DNA of 64,000 bases from Loripinus fragilis (lineage: Eukaryota; Mollusca; Bivalvia; Lucinida; Lucinidae), in NCBI GenBank assembly GCA_964019695.1, contig OZ026515.1, positions 135,962,549-136,026,548 on the forward strand, written 5' to 3'. The notes beneath the pieces were generated by a model, which saw only the letters and a program-made list of their open reading frames with translations, ran no database searches and was not told where the DNA came from. Positions 20,277 to 31,835 of the stretch are shown here, piece by piece (the stretch's first letter is position 1; each line of letters starts with the position of its first letter). The translations under genes and the position numbers were made by a program.

Positions 20277-22740
20277 ATGCCCCCAAAGGAACTTTGGGAG
20301 GCATATAGTAATCGCACTGTCCGTCCGTCCCTCTTCGTGTCCGGTGCATATCTCCTATATTCTTTGAGGTAGGAATTCCAAATTTTGTGTGTGGATGCAT
20401 CTTGGGATGGCTGAGTGTCGCATACCATTTTCAGGTCACTGTGACCTTGACCTCTGACTTAGTTTCTATAGTAGTCACAACGTCCGTCCGGCTTTGTGTC
20501 TGGTGCATATCTCCTATATTCTTTGAGGTAGGAATTCCAAATTTGATGTGTGGATGCATTTTGGGATTGCGGAGTGTCGCATACCATTTTCCGGTCACTG
20601 TGACCTCTGACCTAGTTTTTAGAATAATCGTGTCCGGAGCATATCTTTTATATTATTTGAGGTAGGAATTTCAAATTTGTTATGTGGTTGCATTTTGAGA
20701 TGAGGAAGTGTCGTGTACCATAATTTGGTCACTGTTACCTTGACCTCTGACCTAGTTTCTAGAAACTGCATTGAGTCTGTTGCATATCTCCTATTTTCTT
20801 TGAGATAGGAATTCAAAATTTGGTGTGTAAATGCATATTGGGATGACAGAGTGTCATATATCATTTTGGGGTAACTGTGACCTTGACCTCTGACCTAGTT
20901 TTAAGAATTATTGTGTACGGAGCATATCTTATATTCTTCGAGGTAGGAATTCCAAATTTGGTGTGTGAATGCATCATGGGATGGCGGAGTGTCACATACC
21001 ATTTTCAGGTGACTGTAACCTTGACATCTGACCTAGTTTTTAGAATAATCATGGTCGGAGCATATCTCTTACATTATTTGAGGTATGAATCTCAAACTCG
21101 GTGTGTGGATGCATCTTGGGATGACGAAGTGTCCCGTACCATAAAAGGGTCACTGTGACCTTGAACTTGACCTCTGACCTAGTTTCTAGAAACTGCATTG
21201 AGTCTGGTGCATATCTCATATATTCTGTGAGATAGGAATTCCAAATTTCGTGTGTAAATGCATCTTGGAATGGCGGAGTTTCACAAACCATTTTCGGGTC
21301 ACTGTGACCTTGAGCTCTGACCTAGATTTTAGAATAATCATGTCAGAGCACATCTCTAATATTATTTGAGATAGGAGTCTCAAATTTTGTGTGATGATGC
21401 ATCTTGGGATGAGGAAGTGTAGCAAACCATCATTTGGTCATTGTGACCTATGACCTAGTTTTTAGAATAATTGTGTCCAGAGCACATCTCTTATATTATT
21501 TGAGGTGGGAGCGCAGTGGTAGAGTGCTTGACTCGAGACCGAAGGGTAGCGGGTTCGAGCCTCACCGGCGTCACTGCGTTGTGGTCCTTGAGCAAGACAC
21601 ATTTATCCTAGCTTAGTACTGGTTAAACCCAGGAAGAACCGTCCCACATAACTGAAAGATTGTTGAGTGGACGTAAAGAATCAAATCAAACAAAAATATT
21701 ATTTGAGGTATGAATCTCAAATTTGGTGTGTGAATGCATCTTGGGATGACGAAGTGTAGCAAACCATAATTTGGTCACTGTGACCCTGAACTTGACCTCT
21801 ATGACCTAGTTTCTAGAAACTGCATTGAGTCTGGTGCATATGTCCTATTTTCTTTGAGATAGAAATTCAAAATTTTGTATTTAAATGTATCTTGAGATGA
21901 TGGATTGTCACATACCATTTTGGGTCACTGTAACCTTGACCTCTGACCTAGTTTTAAGAATTATAGTGTTGGGAGCATATCTCTTATTTTCTTTGAGGAA
22001 GGAATTCCAAATTCGGTGTGTATACATCTTGGGATGGGGGAGTGTCACTTACCATTTTCGGGTCACTGTGACCTTGACCTCTGACCTAGTTTAAATAATA
22101 ATTGTGTCAGGAGCATATCTCTTATATTATTTGAGATAGGAATCTCAATTTTGGTGTGTGAATGCATCTTGGGATGGTGGGGTGTCCTGTACCATTTATG
22201 GGTCACTGTGACCTTGACCTCTGACCTAGTTTTTAGAAAAATGGTGTCCGGATCATATCTCATATAGTATTAAAGGTAGGATTCCCAAATTTGGTGTGTG
22301 GATGCAACTTTTGATGGCGGAGTGTCAAGTACCATTTTTGGGTCACCTTGACCTCTGACCTAGTTTGTAGAATTATCGTGTCCAGAACATATCTCTTATA
22401 TTATTTGAGATGGGAATCACAAATTTGCTGTATGTTACATCTTTGGATGCTGATGTGTCGCATACCATTTTTAGGTCACTGTGATCTTGACCTATGACCT
22501 AGTTTCTAGAATAATCGTGTCTGGAGCATATCTCCTGTATTCTTTGATGTAGGAATCCCAAATTTGGTGTGATGAGTTCCCTTGGGATGGCGGAGTGGTG
22601 CATACCATTTTGGGTCACTTTTACTTTGACATTGACTTCTGGCCTCGTTTCTAGGTTTTTCATGTCTGGAGCATATCTCCTATATTACAGCTAACTTTCC
22701 TCGAATGTGTCTAATGCTAGACTAATTCCTTTGGGGGCAT
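20277..22740 (+). mobile_element. element of about 145-bp tandem units with nuclear-receptor-like palindromes (family ERE-R), copy A
   Basis: It begins ATGCCCCCAAAGG and ends CCTTTGGGGGCAT, an exact 13-bp terminal inverted repeat. The inside is a ladder of about fifteen diverged units of roughly 145 bp. Each has TGAGGTAGGAATTCCAAATT, GGATGCATCTTGGGATGG, a GGTCACTGTGACC palindrome, TTGACCTCTGACCTAG and a GGAGCATATCTC end. Perfect GGTCACTGTGACC occurs at 20434, 20593, 21148, 21297, 21773, 22061 and 22201. No protein is encoded. An inverted relative is at 26556-27992. A family A SINE is inserted at 21507. Confidence 0.85.
21507..21695 (+). mobile_element. SINE family A inserted in ERE-R copy A, perfect 14-bp target duplication
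   Basis: ATATTATTTGAGGT occurs directly before (21493-21506) and after (21696-21709) the SINE, and the ERE-R unit resumes without loss. The head lacks 8 bp of the A box region (CTCAGTGG). B box GGTTCGAGCC, body and AATCAAATCAAA tail are intact. Confidence 0.92.
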
Positions 22741-24241
22741 TCGTCACGTGACTGTGATATTTCTTGTTTGTTTCTGTAGTTACATTGTGTGACATTTTAT
22801 ATTCAAGATTTAAACGATTTTTTTGGGCATAATGTTTTTTACAAAATAGATTTTAGCTTTCAAAAATAAGCTACATGCCCTTTTTTGCTGGTTTGTTTTT
22901 TTTGTTCTTTTATTAGCCAATAGCATGCAGCGTATTCCCAGTAAAAAATATGGCATTTCTCACTTTCAATTTTTTTAAAATATGAGAAATTGATATTTTG
23001 AAAAACTCATATTTTACGATTTTTAAAGTTTAACAACATTTTAAAAAGCACGGTAAGGTCCTGTTATTTTTGTCAAAATAAATGAGTTTTGAGCTATTTT
23101 TTAGCATATCAAAAGATTGTAACTTTTTGGACATATGCTGGTGAGTCCGGTACTACCTTAATAAACCTTTAAATTTTGCAAGATCAGTTAGAATATAAGA
23201 AATAGACCATACGTATGTTGACAAGTAATGTCTGTGACATATTGAGCTGTATTCATCCTCAGACCAATATGTCTATACCTACCTCTTGCACGAGGGTGAC
23301 TCTTATAGTCAATTTTTCTGAGGATTCAGATTAGGCAGCAATAAAAAAGAGTGAGGTAAGGTAAATGTAAATGCTTTTGGGTTGATTTCTTGCTTTACAC
23401 CCATGCTAAACAGCTGAGGTAATGTCAGAATGACTAGTTGAGCATAACCACCCTTTTCCTAGCCTGGCTTAATCCAAATCCTTTCACTAGTATTCAGTGC
23501 TCATCTTTCACTAGAAAATTACAACTAGCGAAAGAATTTGCCCGACCTGAGAATAGAACCAGCAAAACTCCAGACATTAGGTTGGACATGCTACCAACTG
23601 CAATAACCATGCCAACAAATATTAATGGATAGCATCTATTGGGTTTATTGACTTTTAAATAATGTCCTGATTTTCTAATGTCATCAAATCTAAACAGTGT
23701 TATCTACACCCCAAGAGTTAAAGACATACAGACAATATGCATATCTGTCTACATTTTATATTTAAAAAAGAGCATACAATAATTGGGAGCAATATCCTCT
23801 GAAATTGCACATTTACTGAAGGTAAAATTGTCTTTATACAAAATGACCAGAGATGGTTTCTCCTGCTTTCTTGGTTTTCAACATTTTTGGGGGAGGACCC
23901 CCGGACCCCCCTTCCAGATTAGAAAATATGTCATTTATTTTTCAATCCAACACTGCTCAACACAAGCCTTCAGTTAAAAGTGAGGCTTTCAACTAGGGAG
24001 TAAACGATTATTTCCCTTTTGATTTGTGATTCACGGGCTATGATTTCATTGGCTTAGGATTTGCTGCACCCCTTTCATACCATCTATCATAACATGGATT
24101 TAAAGATCAGGATCCGATAAAAATACTAGAAAAATTGATTTTAATTTGCTCTTTATTTTTGTTAGAATTTCAATGAAACGACCTTTATTTTGCCTAAAAT
24201 AGCCTTTATAAAAACCTTTAATTTTATGAGAGTCTGCTAGG
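22741..24241. other. AT-rich intergenic stretch
   Basis: No exon was recognised. Positions 23438-23640 have a possible decayed reverse tRNA-like head (GAACC...CTACCAACTG), too weak to annotate as an element. Confidence 0.4.
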
Positions 24242-24355
24242 GAGCCTGTAAGACACTTTATCCGCTGCTTAATACTGGTTCAACCCAGCAAGACAGGAAA
24301 TTGTCATGGAATTTCTTAAAAACTGTTGACTGGGGCGCAAGGCATCAAAACAAAC
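24242..24355 (+). mobile_element. SINE family A tail fragment
   Basis: GTAAGACACTTTATCC, TACTGGTTCAACCCAGCAAG, and CTGTTGACTGGGGCGCAAGG match the SINE A body and tail. Confidence 0.65.
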
Positions 24356-24484
24356 GAGTATGGAGTTCAACCTTAAACCTTATGCTAGATATTTATAAGG
24401 GTCCTGCCATCTAATGTTGGCAGAGCTCTATTGTTTTCTGCTTGTCCATATGTCCTCTTTTGTGGAGATAACTAAAAACTAGGC

Positions 24485-24625
24485 GAGTATGACCAGGTAA
24501 TACCACAATCACACTGTAGAACAACCCACGGCACAAAGAGGAAGACACACAGAACACTTAACTGCCACAAGCCAGCAGGAAGACAGCTAAAGTCAAGCAA
24601 TGAGCTCTCTTCCTCAGCGAGATGA
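24485..24625 (+). mobile_element. fragment of dispersed repeat family RF-B
   Basis: GAGTATGACCAGGTAATACC, AACCCACGGCAC, AGGAAGACAGCTAAAG and CCTCAGCGAGATGATTGC follow the RF-B order seen at 47888-48155. Confidence 0.6.
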
Positions 24626-24639
24626 TTGCAGAACTAAAT

Positions 24640-25390
24640 TCTAGTGTTTTTTTGTTGTTGTTTTTTTTTTCACACTGATTTTCGGCGATAACTTTTTTAT
24701 TACTAATTTTAGCAGACTGTGTTCGTGATGAATGTTGTAGAGAAAAATCAGCACCAATTTCTCCAAATCGCTTCATATCCCAGATGCTGCAGTTAACCCT
24801 GCGCAAAGATGCACTCTTTGAGATATTTAATCAAAGCTCAAATAAACTAAGATAAATATGTCAGTCAAAAAAATGCATTGCGCCGCCCTTATTCACTAAC
24901 TAAAGCGATGGCCTGGTTCGCTCGTACGTTAAGCTACTGGGGTCATCTCGAAACCGCCCGTTTTGGAGCACATGCATAAGAGAAAAATAGCACGTCATGC
25001 ATAATCACAGCTTCTGCTCCTACAAATGATCACGCTCAATTAGATTCTGTACTTTATGGGTTTGCAAACAGCAGGTTTATGCTATGGTTAGCCGCTGAAT
25101 AACTGTATATCCACCGCTTGTGAATATTCTTTTGAGACAAAGCCTTTCTGTCACGCCCCTACGAAATATACCTGTCAATAAAAGACTTAGAAATCTTGGC
25201 TAAATTGTGTTTATCGCAAATTTTTCATTTATGCACACAAAAATCTGTTTGCCCCACAAACTTCGGACCTTTTGGAGAAATTGGCGCTTATTTTCCTGTA
25301 CAACTTTCATCGCATTCACATTTTCTGACATTGAAAATAAAAAAAAAAGTTATTGCCGAAAATCAATGTGAAAAACATAAAAAAACTAGA
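24640..25390. mobile_element. repeat family D, copy 1, with inverted ends
   Basis: The left end (TTTTTTCACACTGATTTTCGG onwards, to ATTTCTCCAAATCG at about 24770) is inversely repeated at 25265-25380 (TTTGGAGAAATTGGCGC to GAAAATCAATGTGAAAAA). The middle (ACTAAAGCGATGG, TGCATAAG, GGCACGTC-like blocks) matches 35370-36060. It is a non-coding element with terminal inverted repeats of about 110 bp. Confidence 0.65.
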
Positions 25391-25629
25391 GTTAAGCTAG
25401 GGCACTAAATGAAGACTACTTAACAAAATTAGGACAAAACACAAAACTCCACAGATAATGGGGGCCACAATAACCAATGGAGTTCAAATATGGGCTTTGT
25501 CCGATGAATGCAAACCGATTAATGGTGGCCGCCACCTGTCGGTTTGCATTTGTGGACGCTTAACTCGGTCATTTGTCACGGTGACAATAAATACATTACT
25601 TTCAGCGATCTCTTGGACATGGAAAATAT

Positions 25630-26280
25630 TTGTTTTTAGCTCTCTTGAGCCATTAGCTTATGGTGAGCTATTGTAATCCCTGGATGTCAGTCGTGTGTCG
25701 TCATCAACAATTGCTTCAAATGACATCTGCTAAACTACTGGCTGGATTTTGTCCAAACTTGGCAGGAATGATCCATATAGGGCAGTCTTTAATAATTATT
25801 TAAATGGTTCTGGTCTAATGCATATCTAGGTCACACAGGCGAAAAACAGATTTTCAAGATGAAAACATAAAACTCTTTAAGCTGAAACCAAAAGTCCTAG
25901 AGCCTTGATATTTGTTTGGTAGCATCATCTAGTGGACCTCTTTTATGCTCTGGGGGTCAAAAGTGAGTCTGCCATAGGGGTCACATGTTTGACATGGACT
26001 TAATATAGGTAATACATAAAAAAATCTTCTCGTCTGAAACCACAAGACCTATTGCCTTTACAATTGGTATGTATGATCATCTAGTGGACCTCTACCAAGT
26101 TTGTTCAAATTATGCTTCTAGAGCCAAAAATGGGCCCTCCCCTGGTGTCCTGCTTTACATACTGCAGAAAGGTGCAATGCTCACTTTAACCCCCAAAACT
26201 CATGAAATAAGGGGGATGCAAGTAGTGCAATAGATCAAAATTTGGTACGTTTTCACCAAACACAATTGGACCAATTCTCA
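25630..26280 (+). mobile_element. fragment of the TTTTTAGCTC repeat family (G)
   Basis: It opens TTTTTAGCTCTCTTGAGCC then GGTGAGCTATTGTAATCCC, and continues with repeated CATCTAGTGGACCTCT units. The start matches 28687 (TTTTTAGCTCACCAGAGC, GGTGTGCTATTGTGAT). Elements with this start are widespread in molluscs to my knowledge. No coding potential was seen. Confidence 0.6.
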
Positions 26281-26555
26281 GATTCTGAAGGAATAATCAG
26301 AGAGATTTTCCAAGTAAAACGGCTTTGCACTTACGTTCCAGTACATCAGGAGTTGATCTTTCATGTTGCTGAAGTCATTTAGGCCTAACAGACATTGAAA
26401 ACCGCATGCAAAATGGTAAACCCAGTCTTTGCCAACAGCTGTGAAGCAAATCATCATGTACACCGCCTGGTTCCAGATATACTAAGAGCAGTGCTTACAG
26501 ATAACTTGAAACCGACAATTATTTAAGCGTTCTACTTTTAGCTGCTGTATGACGG
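26281..26555. other. short stretch between repeats, nothing recognised
   Basis: No exon or repeat was defined. Confidence 0.3.
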
Positions 26556-27992
26556 ATGCCTCAAAAGGAATTGCTCTAGTATAAGACACAATTAAGGAAA
26601 GTTAGCTGTAATACAGGAGATATGCTCCAGACACAATAAACCTAGAAATGAGGCCAGAAGTCAAGGTCAAAGTGACCCAAAATGGTTTGTATCACTCCGC
26701 CATCCCAAGAGGAATCAACATGCCAATTTTGGCATTCCTACATCAAATAAGAAGATACGCTCCAGACATGATTATTCTAGAAACAAGCTCATAGGTCAAG
26801 TTCATAGTGACATGGTACACGACCTATCAGCATCCAAAAATGCATCTATACACCAAATTTGGTATTTCACCCTAAAATAATTGTTAAATATGCCCCTGAT
26901 ACTATTATTCTTGAAATCGGGTCTGTCAAAGTGGACCAAAAACTCCTACATGACACTGCCATCCGGAGATGCAACCACACACCAATTTGGGATTCCTAGC
27001 TCATGTAATATAGGAGAAATGCTCTGGACACGATTATTCTAAAAACTAAGTCAAGGTCACAGTGACCCAAAAATGGTATGAGACCTCGCAATCCCAAGAT
27101 CCATCCACAAGTTTGGAATTCCTCAAAGAATATAGAAATTATGCATCAGACTAGGTCAAGGTCACAGTGACCAAAAAAAAAAATCGAATGGGACAATCCG
27201 CCATTCCAGGATGCATTCACACACCGAATTTGGGATTCCTATCTCAAGTAATTTTGAGATATGCTTGGCACACAATTATTCCTTAAACTAGGTAAAGGTC
27301 ACAGTGACCTGAAAATTGTTTGTGACACAGACACTCCGCCACCAAAGATGCATACACACCAAATTTGGGATTCCTACCTCAAATTATATAAAAAGATATG
27401 CTCCGGACACAATAGTTCTTAAAACAAGGTCAAGGTCACAATGACCATAAAATGGTACATGACACTCCGCCATCCAATATGCATTTACACCGAATTTGGA
27501 ATTCCTTCCTCAAAGAATATAAGAGATATGCTCCAGACACAATAATTCTTAAAACTAGGTCACAGTGACCCGAAAAGGGTATGTGACACTACGCCATACC
27601 AAGATGCATATACACACCCAATTTTGAATTCCTAGCTCAAAGAATGTAGGAGATCTGCACCAGACTCAATGCAGTTTCTAGAAACTAGGTCAAAGTCACA
27701 GTGACCCAAGGAGCGTTCGCGACACAACATCATCTCAAGATGCATCCACATACCATTTGGGATTCCTAACTCAAATAATATGAGATATGCTCTGGACACA
27801 GTTATCCTAAAAACTAGGTCAGAGTTCAAGGTCACAGTGACTTGAAAATGGTATCTTGACACTCCGCCATCCCAAGATGCATCCACACACCAAATTTGGA
27901 ATTCCTACCTCAAAGAAGCTAGGAGATATGCACCGAACACAAAGCGGAACGGGCTGGGATTACTATGCCTCCCAAAGTTCTCTTGGAGGCAT
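26556..27992 (-). mobile_element. ERE-R element copy B, inverted relative to copy A
   Basis: Read on the - strand it begins ATGCCTCCAAGAG...CTTTGGGAGGCATAG, carries about ten of the same roughly 145-bp units, and ends in the same terminal block as copy A (ACAGCTAACTTTCC ... CAATTCCTTTTGAGGCAT). Perfect GGTCACAGTGACC is at 27055, 27160, 27297 and 27558; others are one base off. It is shorter and more diverged than copy A. No protein is encoded. Confidence 0.8.
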
Positions 27993-28099
27993 AAAAACCT
28001 ACTTTTAATAAAACAGGAGGTATATTTAAACCCAATTCTTAAAAGGGCATGATGTGGGGCCCTATGAGAAAGTCTGACAGTTCTAGTAGGTAATATATA

Positions 28100-28668
28100 C
28101 TCATGCTAAGAAAAAGAAGGCCACCATGAGCTTTGTATAAGGTTTGTTTAATTTGCATATAATTCGTGGACCACTTACAGGCCAACGTTATGTGGATGAA
28201 CCCCTTCATTCACATGTCCTGCCAATTTATCAGACTGTTTGAAACAATTTTCTCTTCCAGGAAGACAATGCTGGCATACCTGCAATAGGACCAGGAACTG
28301 TTTGAAAGTTGGTCGTGCCATACCCCTTGACTGGCCTTCAGGGTCCTGATCCATCTCCGATCGACCACCCCTGGAATAATTTGAGCTGGTGGGTTCATGA
28401 GCATATCCTTTCCCAGCTGCCACGTTTCCCGAATTCGAAAACTAGCTGGTTGAACGATGGCAATGCATTTCATAAGGAGTGGGTGGGGTATAAACCATGG
28501 CTTCTTTTAAGCATGCGCAAAAGGCTCAATGAATGTATTCATAATAGTGGCGGTTATACAAAATATGACTTACAATATATATATCTTTGTAATCATAACA
28601 TGTTCATGTCTGTATTTGTTTTCAATGGAACAAGTGAAGTGGGTGGCCTTCTTTTTATTAGCATGAGT
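28100..28668 (+). mobile_element. internally deleted Tc1/mariner-type element with a dead transposase
   Basis: The ends ACTCATGCTAAGAAAAAGAA (about 28099) and TTCTTTTTATTAGCATGAGT (about 28650-28669) are inverted repeats next to TA-rich flanks. Between them on + lie Tc1 transposase remnants in order: LTGQRYVDEPLHSHVLP (28172-28222), FQEDNAGIP (where the second catalytic Asp sits), DPSPIDHPWNNL (matching the DLNPIEHLWD block with Glu changed to Asp) and SMRKRLNECIHNSGGYTKY. Stops occur at about 28238 and 28300, and the DNA-binding N-terminus is gone. The family makes a cut-and-paste DDE transposase. This copy cannot. Confidence 0.8.
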
Positions 28669-29157
28669 ATAATTCATTCCATATTTTTAGCTCACCAGAG
28701 CTGAAGGTGTGCTATTGTGATTGGTCTTCATCTGTCGTGGGTAAACTGTTATTTTAAATGACATCTGAACTACAGCTCCAAATTTAACATGAATGGACTC
28801 CATAATGCCCTCTACCCAAAATTGCACAAACAGTTTTGCTTCTACAAACAAATTGACTACCGAGCTAAAAATAGAATTTTTGAAATCTTTACAAACCCAA
28901 AATGGACTCTGCTTAAAATTGCACAAATGGCTCCGCTATGCCAAACAAAATGGCCACTATAGCTCAAAAGATCTTTTGAACACCTGAACCACTGGTCCAA
29001 ATTTAAAAAAAATTACACATGAATGTTCCCCATAATGCCTACTACCAAAATTGCACAAACTGTTCCACTCTGTCAAACAAAATGGCCAACAGAGCTAAAA
29101 TAGAAATATCTTGAAATGACATCTCTTGGACCACTTGTCCAATTAAAAACATGTTCA

Positions 29158-29287
29158 TACACCGCCATCACTGTGTTGTGTCCTTGAACAAGACGCATTA
29201 ATCCTTGCGTAGTACTGGTTCAACCCATGATGACCCATCACAACATAACTGATAAAATTGTTGACTGAGACGTAAAGAATCAAATGA
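29158..29287 (+). mobile_element. SINE family A, headless copy
   Basis: ACTGTGTTGTGTCCTTGAAC, AGTACTGGTTCAACCC, ATTGTTGACTGAGACGTAAA and AATCAAATGAT match the family body and tail. The tRNA-like head is missing. Confidence 0.75.
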
Positions 29288-29302
29288 TTTCACAGAAATG
29301 AT

Positions 29303-29484
29303 AGTGGGAGCTCAGTGAAAGAGTTCTTGACTTGAGGCCGAGGGGTTGGGGGGGGGGGGGGGGGGGGTTTCAAGCGTCACTGTGTTCAATCCTTGAGCAA
29401 AACGCATTAATTCTTGCTAAGTACTGGTTCAACCCAGAAAATTAATCCCAACATAACTGAAAAATTGTTGACTTGGACGTAAAG
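29303..29484 (+). mobile_element. SINE family A with expanded G-run and target-site duplication
   Basis: ACAGAAATGAT flanks the element on both sides (29292-29302 and 29485-29495). The B-box region has been overtaken by a run of more than 20 G residues (about 29343-29368). Body and tail are recognisable. Confidence 0.8.
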
Positions 29485-29640
29485 AATCAAACAAACAGAA
29501 ATGATTGTCAAAATGGCCTCTACAATAATTGCACAAATGGTTAAGCTCTGCCAAACTAAATGGCTTCTAGAGCTTAAAGTAGAAAAAAAATATTTAAACG
29601 GAATAAGAACCACTGGTCCAAACATAAAGAAGCTCTAGCG

Positions 29641-29972
29641 ATAAGGCGTATTTTTTTTCCTTGTTGATATGATTTAAAAAGCTAAATTTTCAAATAGGCC
29701 TAATGACTTTAAAAATCATCTGTTTGGGTAATTGCGGTCGGCCTTGGCCGGCCGCTTATATAAACATCAATCAAAACACACATCAAATTCAGGTTTTGAC
29801 CGAAGCTTTATGCCGTGCTCAGGCTATATTTTATTCGCTGCCGAACAACGAGCGGGGTACCAAATGTCGTGGGTTGACCTACAGCGCGAAGTAAACTGTC
29901 CGTTAAATCTGTAGGGCTACAAAGAAGGCGTCAATTTGCCCCGTCCCTCATATAAACGCAATAAGTATTAGC
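29641..29972. other. unassigned, GC-richer patch
   Basis: Two overlapping open frames (29703-29894 and 29732-29914) lie here, and GGCCTTGGCCGGCC is notable at 29740-29753. No domain was recognised, and neither frame has a supporting splice pattern. Confidence 0.35.
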
Positions 29973-30745
29973 TTTTCAAAAAAGCTGGCGAAAGTTAAAC
30001 GTCCCAAAGTCAAAACGTCCTTGATTGGCAAAGAGAGCAAGCGAACTTCACAGCAGTAAACGTACTTCTGTGGTTGTCATCCACATCTGATTACATAGAA
30101 TTACTATGAATTCAGGCACTGTCTTATGACTGTCATGACAAACAGGTTTTATGCCCCCAAAGGGAGGCATATAGTAATAAAACTGACTCTCCTTAGTGTC
30201 CTAGGTGTTTGAGTGTTCATATCATATGCGGAGTATATCTCCTATATTATTTTAGGCAGGAATGCCGAAATTCGTGTCTTAATGCATTTAGGGTTATGGA
30301 GCGTCACGCACCTTTACCACTGCCATCAGATCTAGAAAAATCGTGTCCACGAGCATACATCCTAGGAATCCCAAATTTGATTTGTGAACACATCTTGGGG
30401 TCACGGAGTATGTACATATACAGTTGAGCGACCACTGTGACCTTGATTTTCTGGCATAAGTTTTAAGAAAAATGAGCTGTCTAGTGTTGTCAAATGATTT
30501 TCCATAAATGTGTCGCATGCTAGATACATTACCATAACATACCATGATTAAACCGGATGCTTTCAAAAGATCAAACAACAACTCGCTGGAAGCATGTATG
30601 AAATGGTAACAAGTTAATAACCAGGGCTTAGAATAAATCTACATGGACAAGCTCTAGAAGTTCAAAATGGAAGCATGCAGTGGGCAAGAAAACATACAAT
30701 AATAGGGCTAAGCGACCGCCAGCTTTTTTGAAAAGCTAATACTTG
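29973..30745. mobile_element. 773-bp element with 28-bp perfect terminal inverted repeats carrying an ERE-R fragment
   Basis: The outer blocks begin AAGTATTAGCTTTTCAAAAA on both strands and run 28 bp without mismatch (right copy 30718-30745). An ERE-R start (ATGCCCCCAAAGG at 30151) with about 370 bp of its units lies inside. No transposase is present. A similar end motif is seen near 165-190. Confidence 0.7.
30151..30525 (+). mobile_element. truncated ERE-R copy C
   Basis: It starts ATGCCCCCAAAGGGAGGCAT and has GGAGTATATCTCCTATATTA and CACTGTGACCTTGATTTTCTG. It ends near TGTGTCGCATGCTAGATAC, which resembles the copy A end (GTGTCTAATGCTAGAC). The palindrome is degraded here. Confidence 0.65.
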
Positions 30746-31055
30746 TATTATATTATAGTTAGCATCAAAATACGTTTCAAAGCGATTCATCATTTACAAA
30801 GCCATGAAAACATGCGCTTTCTACTCCCACTCATCATTTCACGTCTTTATACTAGGTGTCGTTTAGATCAGAATTTTAGTAAATCCAGTATAGGTTTTCA
30901 AAAAGTAAAAGTACTAAATTATTTAGGATATAAATGCCCTTCGTTCTCAAAATTTTGCAGTATTCCTTCTGCGCATGCGTACGAAATATACTTAAAATCG
31001 TGATGTTTGTCATTGAAAAGATGAAACTGGTGTCTTTCAGTTTGTTTTTAGATGC

Positions 31056-31155
31056 TTCCCCCCCCCCTAGACCCAAGATGCCCTTTGGACAATTGAACGT
31101 CATTATATAAATATATAACATGTGTAAAGGGCGTCTTGGGTCTAGGGGGGAAAGG
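31056..31155. repeat. 100-bp hairpin
   Basis: CCCCCTAGACCCAAGATGCC at about 31062-31082 pairs with GGCGTCTTGGGTCTAGGGGG at about 31130-31149, around a 45-bp AT-rich loop. Confidence 0.75.
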
Positions 31156-31835
31156 GGTTGTATAAGCGAGGAGGCATCAATCACCTGACAAAAATAGACC
31201 ACTTTGAAAGATGGTCGTTTTTATTGTACATCAACTGTATAAATATATATAATACACTCTATCGTGATAAATGTTGGACGATTGTTTACCGTAGTTTAAC
31301 GGTCAATTTCCCACACATCTTACTGAATAGCGAGCACAGTTGATGATCAAAATAAATTCTCATTCAAAACGAAGTAGATGTATTACATGCATTTAGGACA
31401 ACCTGATTTAGATATACGAACTAGCGGGCAAGGGTACACAGACGACTCGTCTATATGTATTTTTTTGTTGAGTGTGCGTAGTGTCTCCAGTTGTTATTTC
31501 AACAAAATAAACCGAGCGTCTTATTTAGGGAAATAGCCCGCCTTATTGCTAGAAATTCTTTCACATTGAATGCAATCTTATTTTAGCTGAACATGATAGA
31601 CCAAGCTCAATAGAACTTGGTTCCTCCATTTTGTGATGACAAAAATTTCACTATCAATGGACACTTGCGGTTTGAATGTGAAACTTAAAAAATCAATTTG
31701 AACTTTTTTTTTCAATTTCCAAAATAGAAAGGTGACATCTAGTAGTGATGAATAATCACTGAAAACTTCATTGCCATGTCGCAGTAAATCAGACGTACAG
31801 GACAATGCAAATTTCATATGTAAATTGCGATGCTT

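Larger units (their letters stand above)
28686..29640 (+). mobile_element. family G element with tandem units, interrupted by two SINEs
   Basis: The start is TTTTTAGCTCACCAGAGCTG. At least three units share AATTGCACAAA, CTCTGCCAAAC-like and AATGGCC...AGCTAAAATAGAA blocks at 28800-28975, 29010-29120 and 29520-29590. Family A SINEs interrupt it at 29158 and 29303. Confidence 0.65.

Noticed and set aside
20387..22263. Multiple open frames of 60-95 codons on both strands
   Set aside because: They repeat the same T-S-D-L-V and R-S-E-V-K-V-T motifs because they are translations of the roughly 145-bp ERE-like units.
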